Origin: Pratylenchus scribneri
Taxonomy: Eukaryota > Nematoda > Chromadorea > Rhabditida > Pratylenchidae
Direction of reading: 5' to 3'
Length of the DNA stretch: 64,000 bases
Assembly: GCA_030063045.1 (NCBI GenBank)
Contig: JAQSEB010000039.1
Location: 853,501-917,500 of the forward strand
Shown here: piece by piece, positions 20,018-31,600 of the stretch
Layout: each line of letters starts with the position of its first letter
Position numbering within the stretch: the first letter of the stretch is position 1
Notes under the pieces: model-generated
Database searches by the model: none
Told to the model about the DNA's origin: nothing
Seen by the model: the letters and a program-made list of their open reading frames with translations, nothing else
Program-made: the position numbers and the translations under genes

Positions 20018-20532
20018 AATCGATCCATCCATTTCCATTTTAAGAAACATTAATTTTTGAAAAGCGATTTTTAATGATAATTTAATTAAATGTTATCAAT
20101 TCAAATAAATATTCTTTATTCCCATATTGGTCAACTTTCACTGCTTTTTTTGAACCGAAATTTTTTACCATCTATTTTTATCCATGTTTTTTAAAATCTT
20201 CAATTTTTCATTGATCAAAAGTATTAAATTTATTCTTTATATTTAAGAAATTTTACCCTACAGTACTAGTTGATGGAAATACCTTCTCTCCCCCCTCCCC
20301 CAAGCCTTCCTATTTATGCCTCCGGCTCATTCATCCGCAAGGCATTCTGAATCCATGCAGTTGTTTAACTTTTTAACGTTTTACCCACTTTATTTCCTTA
20401 ATCCGCTATATCCTGCACACCATATAACATCCCCGTCCACATGCCTTTTTCATTCATCTTGGCATCCGGCTAATTTCCCTCCCATATCCCTCTAACTTAT
20501 TAATTTCATTCAAAGTATTAGGCAATTTTCAG

Positions 20533-20697
20533 GTTAATGAGAAAGGCACTGAAGCGACTGCCGCAACAGCCATTCGATTGGTAATTGCTTGTTCAGCAGG
20601 ATTTGAACCCCCTAAACCAATATTTATTGCGGATCATCCATTCGCCTTTTTGCTTGTTACACATCATAGACAAATTCTCTTCAATGGCATTTTCTAA
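20533..20697 (+). CDS. Serpin cassette f (P1 Ala, P1' Cys)
   Basis: AG at 20531-20532, then VNEKGTEATAATA, with Thr for Ala at P11. P1 is Ala and P1' Cys (LVIA|CSA), an elastase-like choice. Ends LFNGIF with the shortest tail. An unrelated repeat-like stretch (CCTACAGTACT near 20257) lies between cassettes e and f. Confidence 0.85.
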   Translation, partial: VNEKGTEATAATAIRLVIACSAGFEPPKPIFIADHPFAFLLVTHHRQILFNGIF

Positions 20698-20993
20698 GCT
20701 TAAAATTGTCAATTGATTGAAATTAAAAATTGTTGATCAACTTTATGATGCATTTAGATTTGTATTTTAAACGATTTATTGTTAAATAATAATTCAATCG
20801 AAAAATAAATGTTATTAATTGTTATTCTTTTTAATATTGCTTCGCTTTCCCCTAAAATATTTAAGGTAATTTAATCCCAATTTTATTGACTAATTTTCTG
20901 TATTGCGCTTTCTAACAATTTGATTTATTCATTGAGTTCTAAATTTTTGTTAAATTTTTCCTTTTTGGGCAAAAATCTTTTGCGAATTTTCAG

Positions 20994-21167
20994 TTAAATG
21001 AGGAAGGCACAGAAGCAGCTGCCGCAACAGCCATTCGAATGGTCCGTTGTGCATCCGCCGCAATTCGTCCTCCAAAACCCAAATTTATTGCCGACCATCC
21101 TTTTGCCTTTCTTCTTTCCAATCAAATTAATCACCAACCACTTTTCAATGGCACATTTTATGGATGA
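20994..21167 (+). CDS. Serpin cassette g (P1 Cys)
   Basis: CAG acceptor at 20991-20993, then LNEEGTEAAAATA. P1 is Cys, P1' Ala (MVRC|ASA); Arg is at P2, so a shift of one residue would make it an Arg-type inhibitor. Then RPPKPKFIADHPFAFLL and the end LFNGTFYG. Confidence 0.85.
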   Translation, partial: LNEEGTEAAAATAIRMVRCASAAIRPPKPKFIADHPFAFLLSNQINHQPLFNGTFYG

Positions 21168-21762
21168 ATTATTGCCGAATAAAATGGGATATTCCTTTTT
21201 TAAATTAAACTTAATCCCATTATTATCCTTTCTGTTATTTTTTCGCCTATACTTAATTTTCAGTTGATTCTGTTTTGGGCATGTTCTTGTTACCGTACAG
21301 CCTTAATCTATGGCTCAATCCATCCATCGGGGTCTTTTATTTATATGATTTCAGCAAATTCTTGATTTGAACAGTTTACCTAATAATTATGACATTGGGT
21401 TTCTAAACTGGTTTAACCTTTTTAGGGCTAATAAGGAAAGATTAGGTCCATAAATTAATGCTCTATTATGCTTATTAGCTGAGATATATTCCCTTTGGTC
21501 ACAAACTACAATATCTGACATTATATTTTTTTGCCGGTGGAAAAATAGAAAGGGCAAGCCGATTCAGAATCGGCTGCAACATATACAAGAATTATCAAGG
21601 AATATATTAATGTTTTAATTGGAATCATTTGATTATTTTTAAAGTAAATAAAAATAATGTAATTGACCATTTTCTGCTGTCATTTTATGGCTCTTTTGGA
21701 CTTTTGTTTCATTTGAAATTAATTTTATTGGCCATATAAAATATATGAATATTTGCACACAG

Positions 21763-22504
21763 TTGGATGAGGTTGGCACAATTGCTTGTGCCGTTACATT
21801 AATCAAGCCAACGGTGTGTGCTTGCTGTGGTGGCGGACCACCTGATCCTAAATTTATTGCGGACCATCCATTTGCATTCTTTTTAGCAAGCTTTCATCAA
21901 GGCCATTACCAAAATGAACAGCAAATTGATTTTTATTCATTGCCAACATTGCTTTTTGGCGGCATTTTCTCCGAAACAAATAAAATTAATCGAAATTATT
22001 TTTTGGTTAATTAAATTAGATCATTTGAATTAATTCAAATTTAGGCTTTCGCTTCAAGTAAATTTGATAAAAAAAGTGGAGAACGCGTTGATCCAAATGG
22101 ATTTGGCAAATTATTGTCCAGTAAATCAAATGAAAGAAAGTTTCCTAAACCAAATGATATGGCGGCACGTGGCGGTGGAGGGACATCAAAATCAACTGAA
22201 AATATTCCGAAAATATTGTCCTTGATTACCCCAATAGAGAAAGTGAAAAGTGAAGAAGATAAATCGAAGAAAATATCGACGGAATCCGATAATAAGGCAA
22301 GTGACTCTGGAGAAAAATTGACAAAATCAAATGAAAATACATACAATTTAGGCAATATTTTCCTGGAAAACATCGAGGGAATCCGGGACTAAATTAGTGG
22401 ATTTGTATGCCCTGGTTCCACCTCAACCGGAGCCAATTTATGCGGAATATGTTGAACAACAACCGGCAGCGGCAATTGGCGTAATGGATGTGATTTATGG
22501 ATGA
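21763..22504 (+). CDS. Divergent serpin cassette h with spliced C-terminal extension
   Basis: Exon h (21763-22005) starts LDEVGTIACAVTL, so the hinge has lost Glu at P13 and the Ala run. The loop is very Cys-rich (TVC|ACCGGGPPD), with Cys at the counted P1. FIADHPFAFFLAS is kept, followed by an inserted Gln/Tyr-rich segment. Reading on, a GT at 22006 and a 38-nt intron lead in phase 0 to exon 22045-22351, then a GC-AG intron to exon 22398-22504. Together these add about 137 aa: Lys/Ser/Glu-rich with a short RGGGG, then an acidic Pro-rich end (PPQPEPIYAEYVEQQPAAA). Without the splice, exon h stops at 22014. An inhibitory role is doubtful given the altered hinge. Confidence 0.6.
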
Positions 22505-22836
22505 TAAATGAATATGAAGAAATATGAATATTTTTATTGAATAGGAAAGGAATTGAATATTCACAAATTACCTCATAATTCAAATTGTTATTGTTGAATG
22601 AATATAACTAAATTTAGTTGAAAAAAAAATGATTGGAAGGACCATTCATCTCAAAAGGAGGAACATTTATAAAAATGTATTTAATTTTAATTGGGGAATT
22701 TTATGATTGGAATTAATGAATGATATATTTTTAATTTCCCATGCTTAATTTCCATTTCATTCATCAAAATATTCCAATTTTAATTCGAGTTCATCACCCA
22801 AAAAAAATATTTGAAAATAAAGAATTACCCTCTTAA

Positions 22837-25800
22837 ATGGAAATGGATCCAATTTTAGCCGGATTGGATATTGTGGACAATGATAAATTGGAAATTAATT
22901 GTCCAATAAATGAAAAAATATCGGTTAAAAAATTGGAAAATATTAATTTGGCCGAAAATATCGAAGAGGAATTGGCCAAATTATTGAGGTGAAATTATAA
23001 AAATAAAATTAATAAAAAATATTTCAAAGTAAAATAAGCGAATTGGAAGGCAAAAAGGAGGAATTGGAGGAAATTTGCCCAAATTTTCTTCGGGCCATTC
23101 AAAAATATTTCCAATCCCCAAAATGGGCTAATTTGGAGGGCAGTCAAACAATTTTGGGCCAATGCTTCGGAATTTGTCAAAAATTGGCCAAAACAGAGGA
23201 TTCGAAACTTGTCCGAAAATCGGCCAGTGCCGGATTGAGAATTTTGCTTGAAGCTACAAAAATGGACGAAAATCTAAATTTCAATGTTTGGGACACATTT
23301 TTGACATTGTTGGATGGTTTGGAGGAACCACAGGTTCAAAATTAATTGCAAAAATATATTTATCAATATTTTCATTAGTACCATTTGATTCTTCCAATGC
23401 TTCCAAAATTTGAAATTTTAATTAAATTTGTTGACCAATTGGAATATTCCTCCAATTTGTCATTGTCCTCAAATCAATTTTCATGGAATTGGCTTTGTTC
23501 ATTATTTGAGAAGGCCATCAAACATCCAAATGGATGGATTCGAATTTGGGCCTTACAAAGGGCGGCGAAATTGCCAAAGAATTTGCATCGGAACAAGGAG
23601 GTTGATTTTTGGGTCAAATTATTGGAAATAACAACTTTTTTATAGTTCATTTTACATTCAATTTTGCCGGCATTAAATGGAATTGACCCAATGTGGAGAC
23701 TGGCAGAAAAAGGGGAATTGGACAATTTTATAGGCCAAATTGGCCAAATGCTTTCAAATTCTTTAGAATTGTGTTGTTCGAATGAAAATAAAAGTTGCCT
23801 CAAAATTTTGCTGATTTTACCCTAAAATAACGTTTTTAAGTTGCTTTCATCATTTCTCTCATAGAATTAATTTCAAATCCGGACAAATTGTGGACGGCAT
23901 GCCCACTTTATTTCATCTCAAAATCGCTCAATTTTGGCATTGAAGAGAGGAATATTTTCCCAATTGAAAATGTCGAATTTCATCCACAATGGAGGTTCAT
24001 CCAAAATTTATATTCATTTTAATTTTATTCAATTTTTAGGCGTCTTTTCCTTCGAATTGCCGACATTCCCCACATTTCCCTTCGAATTGCCGCAAATCTC
24101 AATTTTTTAAGCTTTTTCATTCGAATTCATCATTGGGTAAAATATGGAAAAATTCATTTAAACCAATTTTAGACAAATAATTCACATCAAAAATTTGTAA
24201 TTTTTTTGGCCACAAATTTGTTGGAAAGAGGATTAAGCAAAGAGGAATTTGGTGAAATGATAGAGGAGGGAATTAGTGAATTTTGCAGACAAAATTCGGT
24301 CAAATTAAATTAAAAAAGAAAAAATTGAGAATTTTATTAAATAGATTGTCTACAAATTTTCGGAAATTTTAATGAAATTCAAAGAAATTTATGCGGCAAA
24401 TAATAATTGGATTGAAATTGAAATGAATTCTCCGAATTTTGAACATCATTCCGGAATGGATGGCATCGTAAATTTATGCGAATTTATTTTGGAAACAAAA
24501 AATTTCCAATCAATTTGCGAAAATTATGAAAAATTGACAAAAATGATTGACGAAGTTTGTGAAGAATATTTTAAAAATAAATAATTAATTAAAGTTGAAA
24601 ATGGATGAAATTGATTTGATTGAAATAAATGCATTTTTTGGCAATTTAATTAATCGACTTTTTCGCCAATGCAATGAACAACGAAAATCGAGGAATTTTC
24701 TACCAAATTTGAAATATTTTCTTCGAATTTGTTTTCATCAAAAAATAATTAACTTTATTGGGAAATTTGAAGGAAACAATGGAGGAGAATTGATGGAAAT
24801 AATTCAAGTATATTTTGGGCTAAATTAAAATGATTTAAAATTGTTCATTTAAAGGAGAAATTGGACCAATTATTGTTCCAATCCCAATTGAATATTCCAA
24901 TTGGAGTATTATTGGCCCAACAAATGTTCAATTCACGATATTTGCTTGGAATGAATTGGGCAAATTATTTGGTGGGCAAAATATAGCATTATGGAATAAT
25001 TTGTAATGAAATTTGGCCCCAAAAGAGGAAAAGGATGATGGGGTGAATCAAATTGTCAATCAAATTGACAATAGTGGGAAAAGATCTCAGTAGAATCAAA
25101 AGAAAAATAATTTATTTATTTCAATCTCACAAAGCTATGATCGAATTCAACATCAGATAATATTCCAAAATTTTTGCATTATATAAGATTGAGATCAGGT
25201 AATTGTTCCTTTTTGATGTATATTTTATGTGAAATGAATGATGGTGATACAAATTACCATATTTTCTAAAAGCAAAGGAAATTAATTCCCTCTATCCCTC
25301 CTTTTTCCACTACTGTATTGACAATTTTGATTCTCTTCCCACTTTGCACTTCCCAATTCTCATCATCCTTTTCCTCTTTTGTGGGCTAAATTCCATTAAT
25401 ACGGTACACTACAAGCGGGTGTTGTCCCAATTGGGCGGCGCTTGAGCGGTGCTATGTCGATTCCCGAATAGTGCAAATGTGGATGTTTTCTGCTTATAAT
25501 AAAACTGAAACCGGTTTTAGACCCTACAAATCTTATACCATTTTGTAGATCTCATCGAGACGCATCGATTGGTATAAAATTTGTCATTGTTTTGTCAAAT
25601 TTAAAGAGTATTAAACCGTTCAAATCATTTTTTCAGTCTTTGGTTTTAAACTCTTTTATTTTGGGTCAAACTATGGCAAATTATATACCATTCGATACGT
25701 CTCGATGAGATCTACAAAATGGTATAAAATTTGTAGGGTCTTAAACCGGTTTCTGATTGATTATGAGTCGAAAATTCCACATTTGCACTATTCGGGAATC

Positions 25801-28320
25801 GCCCACATTGCACTGCCCTTTGTCTATTCGGGAATCGTCCCCGTACGGCTTGAGCTCATTAAGGCGAAATCGATAGATGATTTTAATGCCAAATTAAAGA
25901 GCTCACTTCTGGCTATCAAATTAAGATATATTTAGTTTTAAGATTTGGTGGAATTGTGTTCAAAAAAAAACTATGAAAAATTCGCAAATTTATAGTCTTA
26001 TTTAATAGTTTTTTTAGTACAACTGTAATAATTCTGAACTAACCAAATAATTTTTATATCATTCGAACATTCGATAGCAAGAAGTGAGCTCTTTAATTTG
26101 ACACCAAAAACATCGCCTTAATTAGAGCTATAAGCGATGGCGCTCAATTGTAGCGTACCGTCCTCTTTTGAGGGCCAAGCTCCATTAAAATATACCTAAT
26201 TTTAATTGGAAAATAATCAGATTGAATTGGCAATTTTTGGACCGCACATAAAAAGGGAATGGCACATTTTATGTTTTGTTTACCAACAAATTTATGGTCA
26301 TTTTTTAATATTTAATTCTTAAATAATATTTGCATTATTAGATGAAGCAGAAAACCAAGGGAAATTTCATCTTCCAATGGAAAATACAAATTTGTTAGTG
26401 GAATTTAAATATTAAAAATATTATTAAAATGAAATCCATAGATTTCATTTATGCGCCCATCAATGCCGAATTTTGGCCATTAAAACAATTTTCGCAATTT
26501 TGGCCAAATCCAATGTCCAATTTTTGAATTCCATTTTGTTGGGAATAATCAAAAAATTTAATGAATTAAATAAAACAAAATCCAGGTTTTCGGCCAAATT
26601 GATTTTCAAAATTGAATATATTTGAATTAGTTCATTCGGCCTTTCCATGGCTCATCGCCAGAAAACCCGATTGGCCCAATTGCTCATTTTAATTTTGGAT
26701 TTTGTCAATTCCAAGGAAATAATTGACCCAATTTTTGATCATTGTGTCCTAAATTTGCTTGACCAAAGCCAACAATATTCAATCAAATTATTCTTTGAAT
26801 GGATTTTGTCAACAATTTTGGCCAAATTTCCTGAATATTTTCCGAAATTTTTGGAATTAGAAAAAAAGGTACAAAATTCATTTAAAAATTTTTTAAATTT
26901 TATTTTAAGTTTGCCGACGAAAGAATTGGCAGTATTTGTTCATGGCTGAACATTTTCCATCATCATTTGGCCACAAATAATGTAATTCTAAATAATTTTA
27001 AAATATTTTTTTCCCCTCAAAGTCCATTGATCAATTACAAAATTTTTTCTCCCGTATTTTGCCCTGGGCAACACATCAAAATTTTTCGATTCGATGCACC
27101 GCATTGGCCGCAATTCGTTTGGATTGGAAACAAAATTTGCATAAATTGAAGAATTTGGCCCAATTTTCGTTAATTTCCAATTTGGCCGAATTCGAATTGG
27201 GAACATCCACTGGGTTTTATTATGTTTTCAAATTTTTCATAATAATTTTCCCAATGATTTTCAGTAATTCTGCGCGAATTATTAATTTCCTTTGCGATGA
27301 TTTTTATTTTGCTCATTTCCATCCAATTGAACATTTTTCATTGCAAACAATTTTGCAAATATTCCCTGCAAATACGGGAATGCCATCCGATGAAATATTT
27401 CCATTTAAATTATTATTGGTGTTTTTTTTTAAAAAATTGAATGCAAATTAAATTACATTTTTTAGTCAATTGAAGAGAATAATGAATTAAAATTGCCAAT
27501 TTTATGTTCTGAACAAAAATTCATTGAAGCACCATCTTTGGTTTATTCAAGTAAATTAAAATAAATCGGAATTTAATTAAAATTATGAATTTTTAAAGAT
27601 TTGGTGAAGAAAAACGAAGAAATTTGTTCAAATGGCGAAGAAAATAGCAAAAATGAATTAATTGGGGAAGTTCAAAGGAAATTGAATATTTTTGAGGGAA
27701 AAAATGAAGATGGGAATGAATTAATTGTTTGTGCCACATTAATCAATAAAGCAGCAAATTTAGGAGGTAAATTAAATACAATAAGAATTACTTAATTATT
27801 AATTAGGACTTTGCCGAACTTGTGAAATATTCAATGTTCGAAAACTTTGTATTTCCAATAAAATGTTGGTGGAAAGCCAAGAATTCAAAGCGCTTTCATT
27901 AAATGCCGAAAATTGGCTTCAAATTGAAGAGGCAAAGGAATATTAAATTAATTAAATTAAATTAAAAAATTATTTAGGTTAAACCCAAAGATTTGTTCGC
28001 TTATTTGAGTCAAAAACGCGTCAATGAAGGATTTGAATGCATTGCAGCCGAACAAACAACCAAAAGTGTCCCATTAGTAATATGCCAAAATGAATTGAAT
28101 TAAAATTTTGGAATTTTTTAAGGAGAATTTCCGATTTCCTCGACGCTCAATTTTATTATTGGGCGATGAAAAAGAGGGAATTCCGGCTGAACTTTTTGGC
28201 CAAGTGGATTCCACGGTGGAAATCACTCAATTGGGCAAAACTCGTTCATTGAATGTGCATGTCAGTGCCGCATTATGCATTCATCAATTTGCGGCACAAT
28301 GGTTGATGAAAAGGGAATGA
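22837..28320 (+). CDS. TARBP1/Trm3-type tRNA (guanosine-2'-O) methyltransferase
   Basis: A many-exon gene starting MEMDPILAGLDIVDND. The long middle part is Leu/Asn/Phe-rich helical sequence, as in the HEAT/ARM-like N-terminal region of TARBP1. The C-terminal SPOUT (SpoU) domain is clear: motif 1 AANLGG|LCRTCEIF split by an intron near 27767, then QEFKALSLNAENWLQIEE, VKPKDLFAYL, motif 2 SILLLGDEKEGIPAE and motif 3 TRSLNVHVSAALCI, ending AQWLMKRE. The known reaction is AdoMet-dependent 2'-O-methylation of G18 in tRNA. The intron at about 24999-26340 is 1.3 kb and holds nested repeats. Many internal exon ends were not individually proved. It begins 332 bp after the serpin's last exon. Confidence 0.88.
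25401..26161. mobile_element. Composite family C element with nested family B insertion
   Basis: The outer termini are ACGGTACACTACAA at 25401 and its inverse TTGTAGCGTACCGT ending at 26161. An internal inverted repeat (ATTCCCGAATAGTGCAAATG near 25459 and its reverse complement near 25784) brackets a family B copy at about 25505-25755. The right part (25855-26161) is the family C block with AGAGCTCACTTCTGGCTATC and its inverse. It sits in an intron of the TARBP1-like gene. Short directly repeated flanks (TCCTCTTTTG...CTCCATTAA-like) border it. Confidence 0.75.
25505..25755. repeat. Palindromic repeat family B, best copy
   Basis: Left arm AAACCGGTTTTAGACCCTAC ... GATCTCATCGAGACGCATCGA and right arm its near reverse complement (GTCTCGATGAGATCTACAAA ... 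TAGGGTCTTAAACCGGTTTC). The middle contains TTAAACCGTTCAAATC. Other copies are near 1470, 38265, 41405, 49385 and 57225. Confidence 0.8.
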
Positions 28321-28607
28321 GAATATTTATTATTTATATTTTTTAAATGTTCTATTTTGTAACTTTTAAAACACTGCGATTGTTAAAATGTTCTGATTCC
28401 ATCAATTGTTGTTGAAATTGTTGAATTTTTGTTGCCAATATTATTGGAAATATTTTGAATAAAAAATTAAATAATTATTCAATATGCGTATATTTTTAAA
28501 ACATAAATTCAATGAGGGAATTGAATTGTAATAAAATGCATAAAATATTGACATAAAAATGATGAGAACCCGTAAAAACAAAAAATCCATTTTACAATAA
28601 TATTTTT
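28321..28607. other. Short convergent 3' intergenic region
   Basis: AT-rich spacer between the methyltransferase stop and the patched-related stop. AATAAA-like signals are present on the + strand. No gene. Confidence 0.5.
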
Positions 28608-31600
28608 TCATATTAAATTTGATGCAGAACGGCCCAATGGTATTCTATGGATTAGGGCAACACCATCAATTCTACTGTTTTGCACATTTATTTGCTCCAA
28701 ATTTGTTGATGGTGGGCATTCGGCAACACTCATCAATCTGCCAATCACACTTCGCCTTTGTGCAATTTGGGTTGTTGCCCTTTTCATGAACTTAAAAGAA
28801 TATTAATAAATTTATTTTTTAATTAATCTTTTACTGTATGTCAATGCCAATAATGCCTAATAACTAATAAGAGTTATCCTACTGTACCCCCACTTTTTGC
28901 TTAATGGCCCCGTCACCCTCCCTATCAATCAAATATTGCCTCAATCTGTTTTTTAAACCAATCCTTTTTCCTTTCTTATCTTCTTTTCCCCTTCACTTTT
29001 TTTCCGCACAATTAATAAAGAATAATTTAAAGATGATTCAATAGATTAGGACTAATATTGTAAATTTTTATTTTTACCCTTTCTTGTGTATTCCATTGGC
29101 CCATTTCCTCTTTTTGATGCTGTTTTTCTCCACCAATTTTACTGTTTTTTCTTTTTCCCTCGGATCCACTATCCTCTGCCAAATTAGAGCTAAATGTGCC
29201 GGATTCGCTTCCACTTCCGCTGCTCCCTAAACCGGCATCCGATGAGGACGATGATGATGAGGAATCACTAATTAAATATTATTAATACATTATTTTATGG
29301 CCAAATATTGTAAATTTCACCTATTTGATTTTGTTGAGCGACCAGAATCACGTCTTTGTTGTTGGTCCATTATATTATTTTTTATGCCAAATCCATTGGG
29401 CGAATCTTTTTTGGCATCCAAATTTGCGGATGATTGCCTTTTTGAAGAAGTGGGAAGCGCCGTCAAAATGGCTGGCAATAAAATGAGTCCATGAAACATT
29501 CCCAATGCAACGACTACAATTATTGTCTATGATTATGTATTAATGCAAAATTAATATAAAATCATATTATATTTGCCTTCAAGAAGACCATTGCCAAATA
29601 GGATTGTTTGAAAAGCAGCGGAAGCAATGCAACAATTGTGGACAAACCGACCTTTGCAAATTTATTTTTTTACATTTAATTTAATTACTGGTAGGAATTG
29701 GCTTGGATTATGGGGGATAATTCGATTCATTGTAAAATGCTGATGAAAATTTAAATGTTGTCATCTAACCAAATTACCTGAACCATTGGATAGCCAATGA
29801 CAGTCAAAGCTTGCTGCATTTTAAGCCGTGGATTCTGTGGCACAAAATATGTAAATGGTCAATTAATTTAATTTATTTTACTAACCAATTCTGGTGCTTT
29901 ATAATAATGATAGCTGATGTGGGCGGTGAAATCAACGCTGAATCCAATGGCCTTTTGTAAAAGGAATCAATTTTAATAAATAATTTGACCAATTTTACCA
30001 TCAACAATGATGCCATCGAAAGTGGATCGAGGTCAACTTCCCAAAGGGCTAAAATTCCAAAAATTCCCCAACTAATTGAAAAAACGGAGAAAACAGCGGC
30101 AATAACACTAAAATTGAGAGGGAAATTTTAAAAAAATATATGGATTGAATTTGGACCTTAAAAAATGTGGAATGAAAAGAAGGCAAACAAGACAAGTGCA
30201 AACCAAAGCGGCGGCCACACTGCCAAAAACAGTTTGATCAATTGCAATTGTCTGGAAAACGGTGAAGAATTAACAAATATAATTTTTTTTAAATGTTAAA
30301 ATTATATTTGTTGAAAAAAAGATGGATAGAAAAAAGAGAATACGATTTAATGATAGAGAAGGGTTACGGTATTAAATATTTGATTTTTATTTTTAGCCGA
30401 ATTATATTGAGGGAAACAAAACAGTCGGAATTATTAAAATCAGAACAGGCGGAATTATTAAAATCAGAACAGGCGGAATTATTGAAAATCAGAACAGGCG
30501 GAATTATTAAAATCAGAACAAGCGGAATTATTAAAATCAGAACAGGCGGAATTATTAAAATCAGAACAGGCGGAATTATTAAAATCAGAACAGGCGGAAT
30601 TATTAAAATCAGAACAGGCGGAATTATAAAAATCAGAACAGGCGTAATTATTAAAATCAAAACAGGCGGAATTATTAAAATCAGAACAGGCGGAATTATT
30701 AAAATCAGAACAGGCGGAATTATTAAAATCAGAACAGGCGGAATTATTAAAATCAGAACAGGCGGAATTATTAGAATAGAACAGGCGGAATTATTAAAAT
30801 CAGAACAGGCGGAATTATTAAAATCAGAACAGGCGGAATTGTTAAAATCAGAACAGGCGGAATTATTAAAATCAGAACAGGCGGAATTATTAAAATCAGA
30901 ACAGGCGGAATTATTAAAATCAGAACAGGCGGAATTATTAGAATAGAACAGGCGGAATTATTTAAATCAGAACAGGCGGAATTATTAAAATCAGAACAGG
31001 CGGAATTATTAAAATTAGAACAGGCGGAATGATTAAAATCAGAACAGGCGGAATTATTAAAATCAGAACAGGCGGAATTATTAAAATCAGAACAGGCGGA
31101 ATTATTAGAATAGAACAGGCGGAATTATTAAAATCAGAACAGGCGGAATTATTAAAATCAGAACAGGCGGAATTATTAAAATCAGAACAGGCGGAATTAT
31201 TAAAATCAGAACAGGCGGAATTATTAGAATAGAACAGGCGGAATTATTAAAATCAGAACAGGCGGAATTATTAGAATAGAACAGGCGGAATTATTAAAAT
31301 CAGAACAGGCGGAATTATTAAAATCAGAACAGGCGGAATTATAAAAATCAGAACAGGCGTAATTATTAAAATCAGAACAGGCGGAATTATTAAAATCAGA
31401 ACAGGCGGAATTATTAAAATCAGAACAGGCGGAATTATTAAAATCAGAACCGGCGGAATTATTAAAAATCAGAACAGGCGGAATTATTAAAAATCAGAAC
31501 AGGCGGAATTATTAAAATCAGAACAGGCGGAATTATTAAAATCAGAACAGGCGGAATTATTAAAATCAGAACAGGCGGAATTATTAAAATCAGAACAGGC

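Noticed and set aside
28608..28790. Alternative - strand frame with five Cys (NCTKAKCDWQIDECC...)
   Set aside because: It looked like another small Cys-rich peptide. The phase 0 splice from the patched-related gene uses a different frame that is open to a stop, has no missing sixth Cys to explain, and needs no extra signal exon.
30293..31232. Long + strand frames repeating SEQAELLK / GGIIKIRT
   Set aside because: By-product of the second 24-bp array inside an intron of the patched-related gene. Frame changes with single-base variants.
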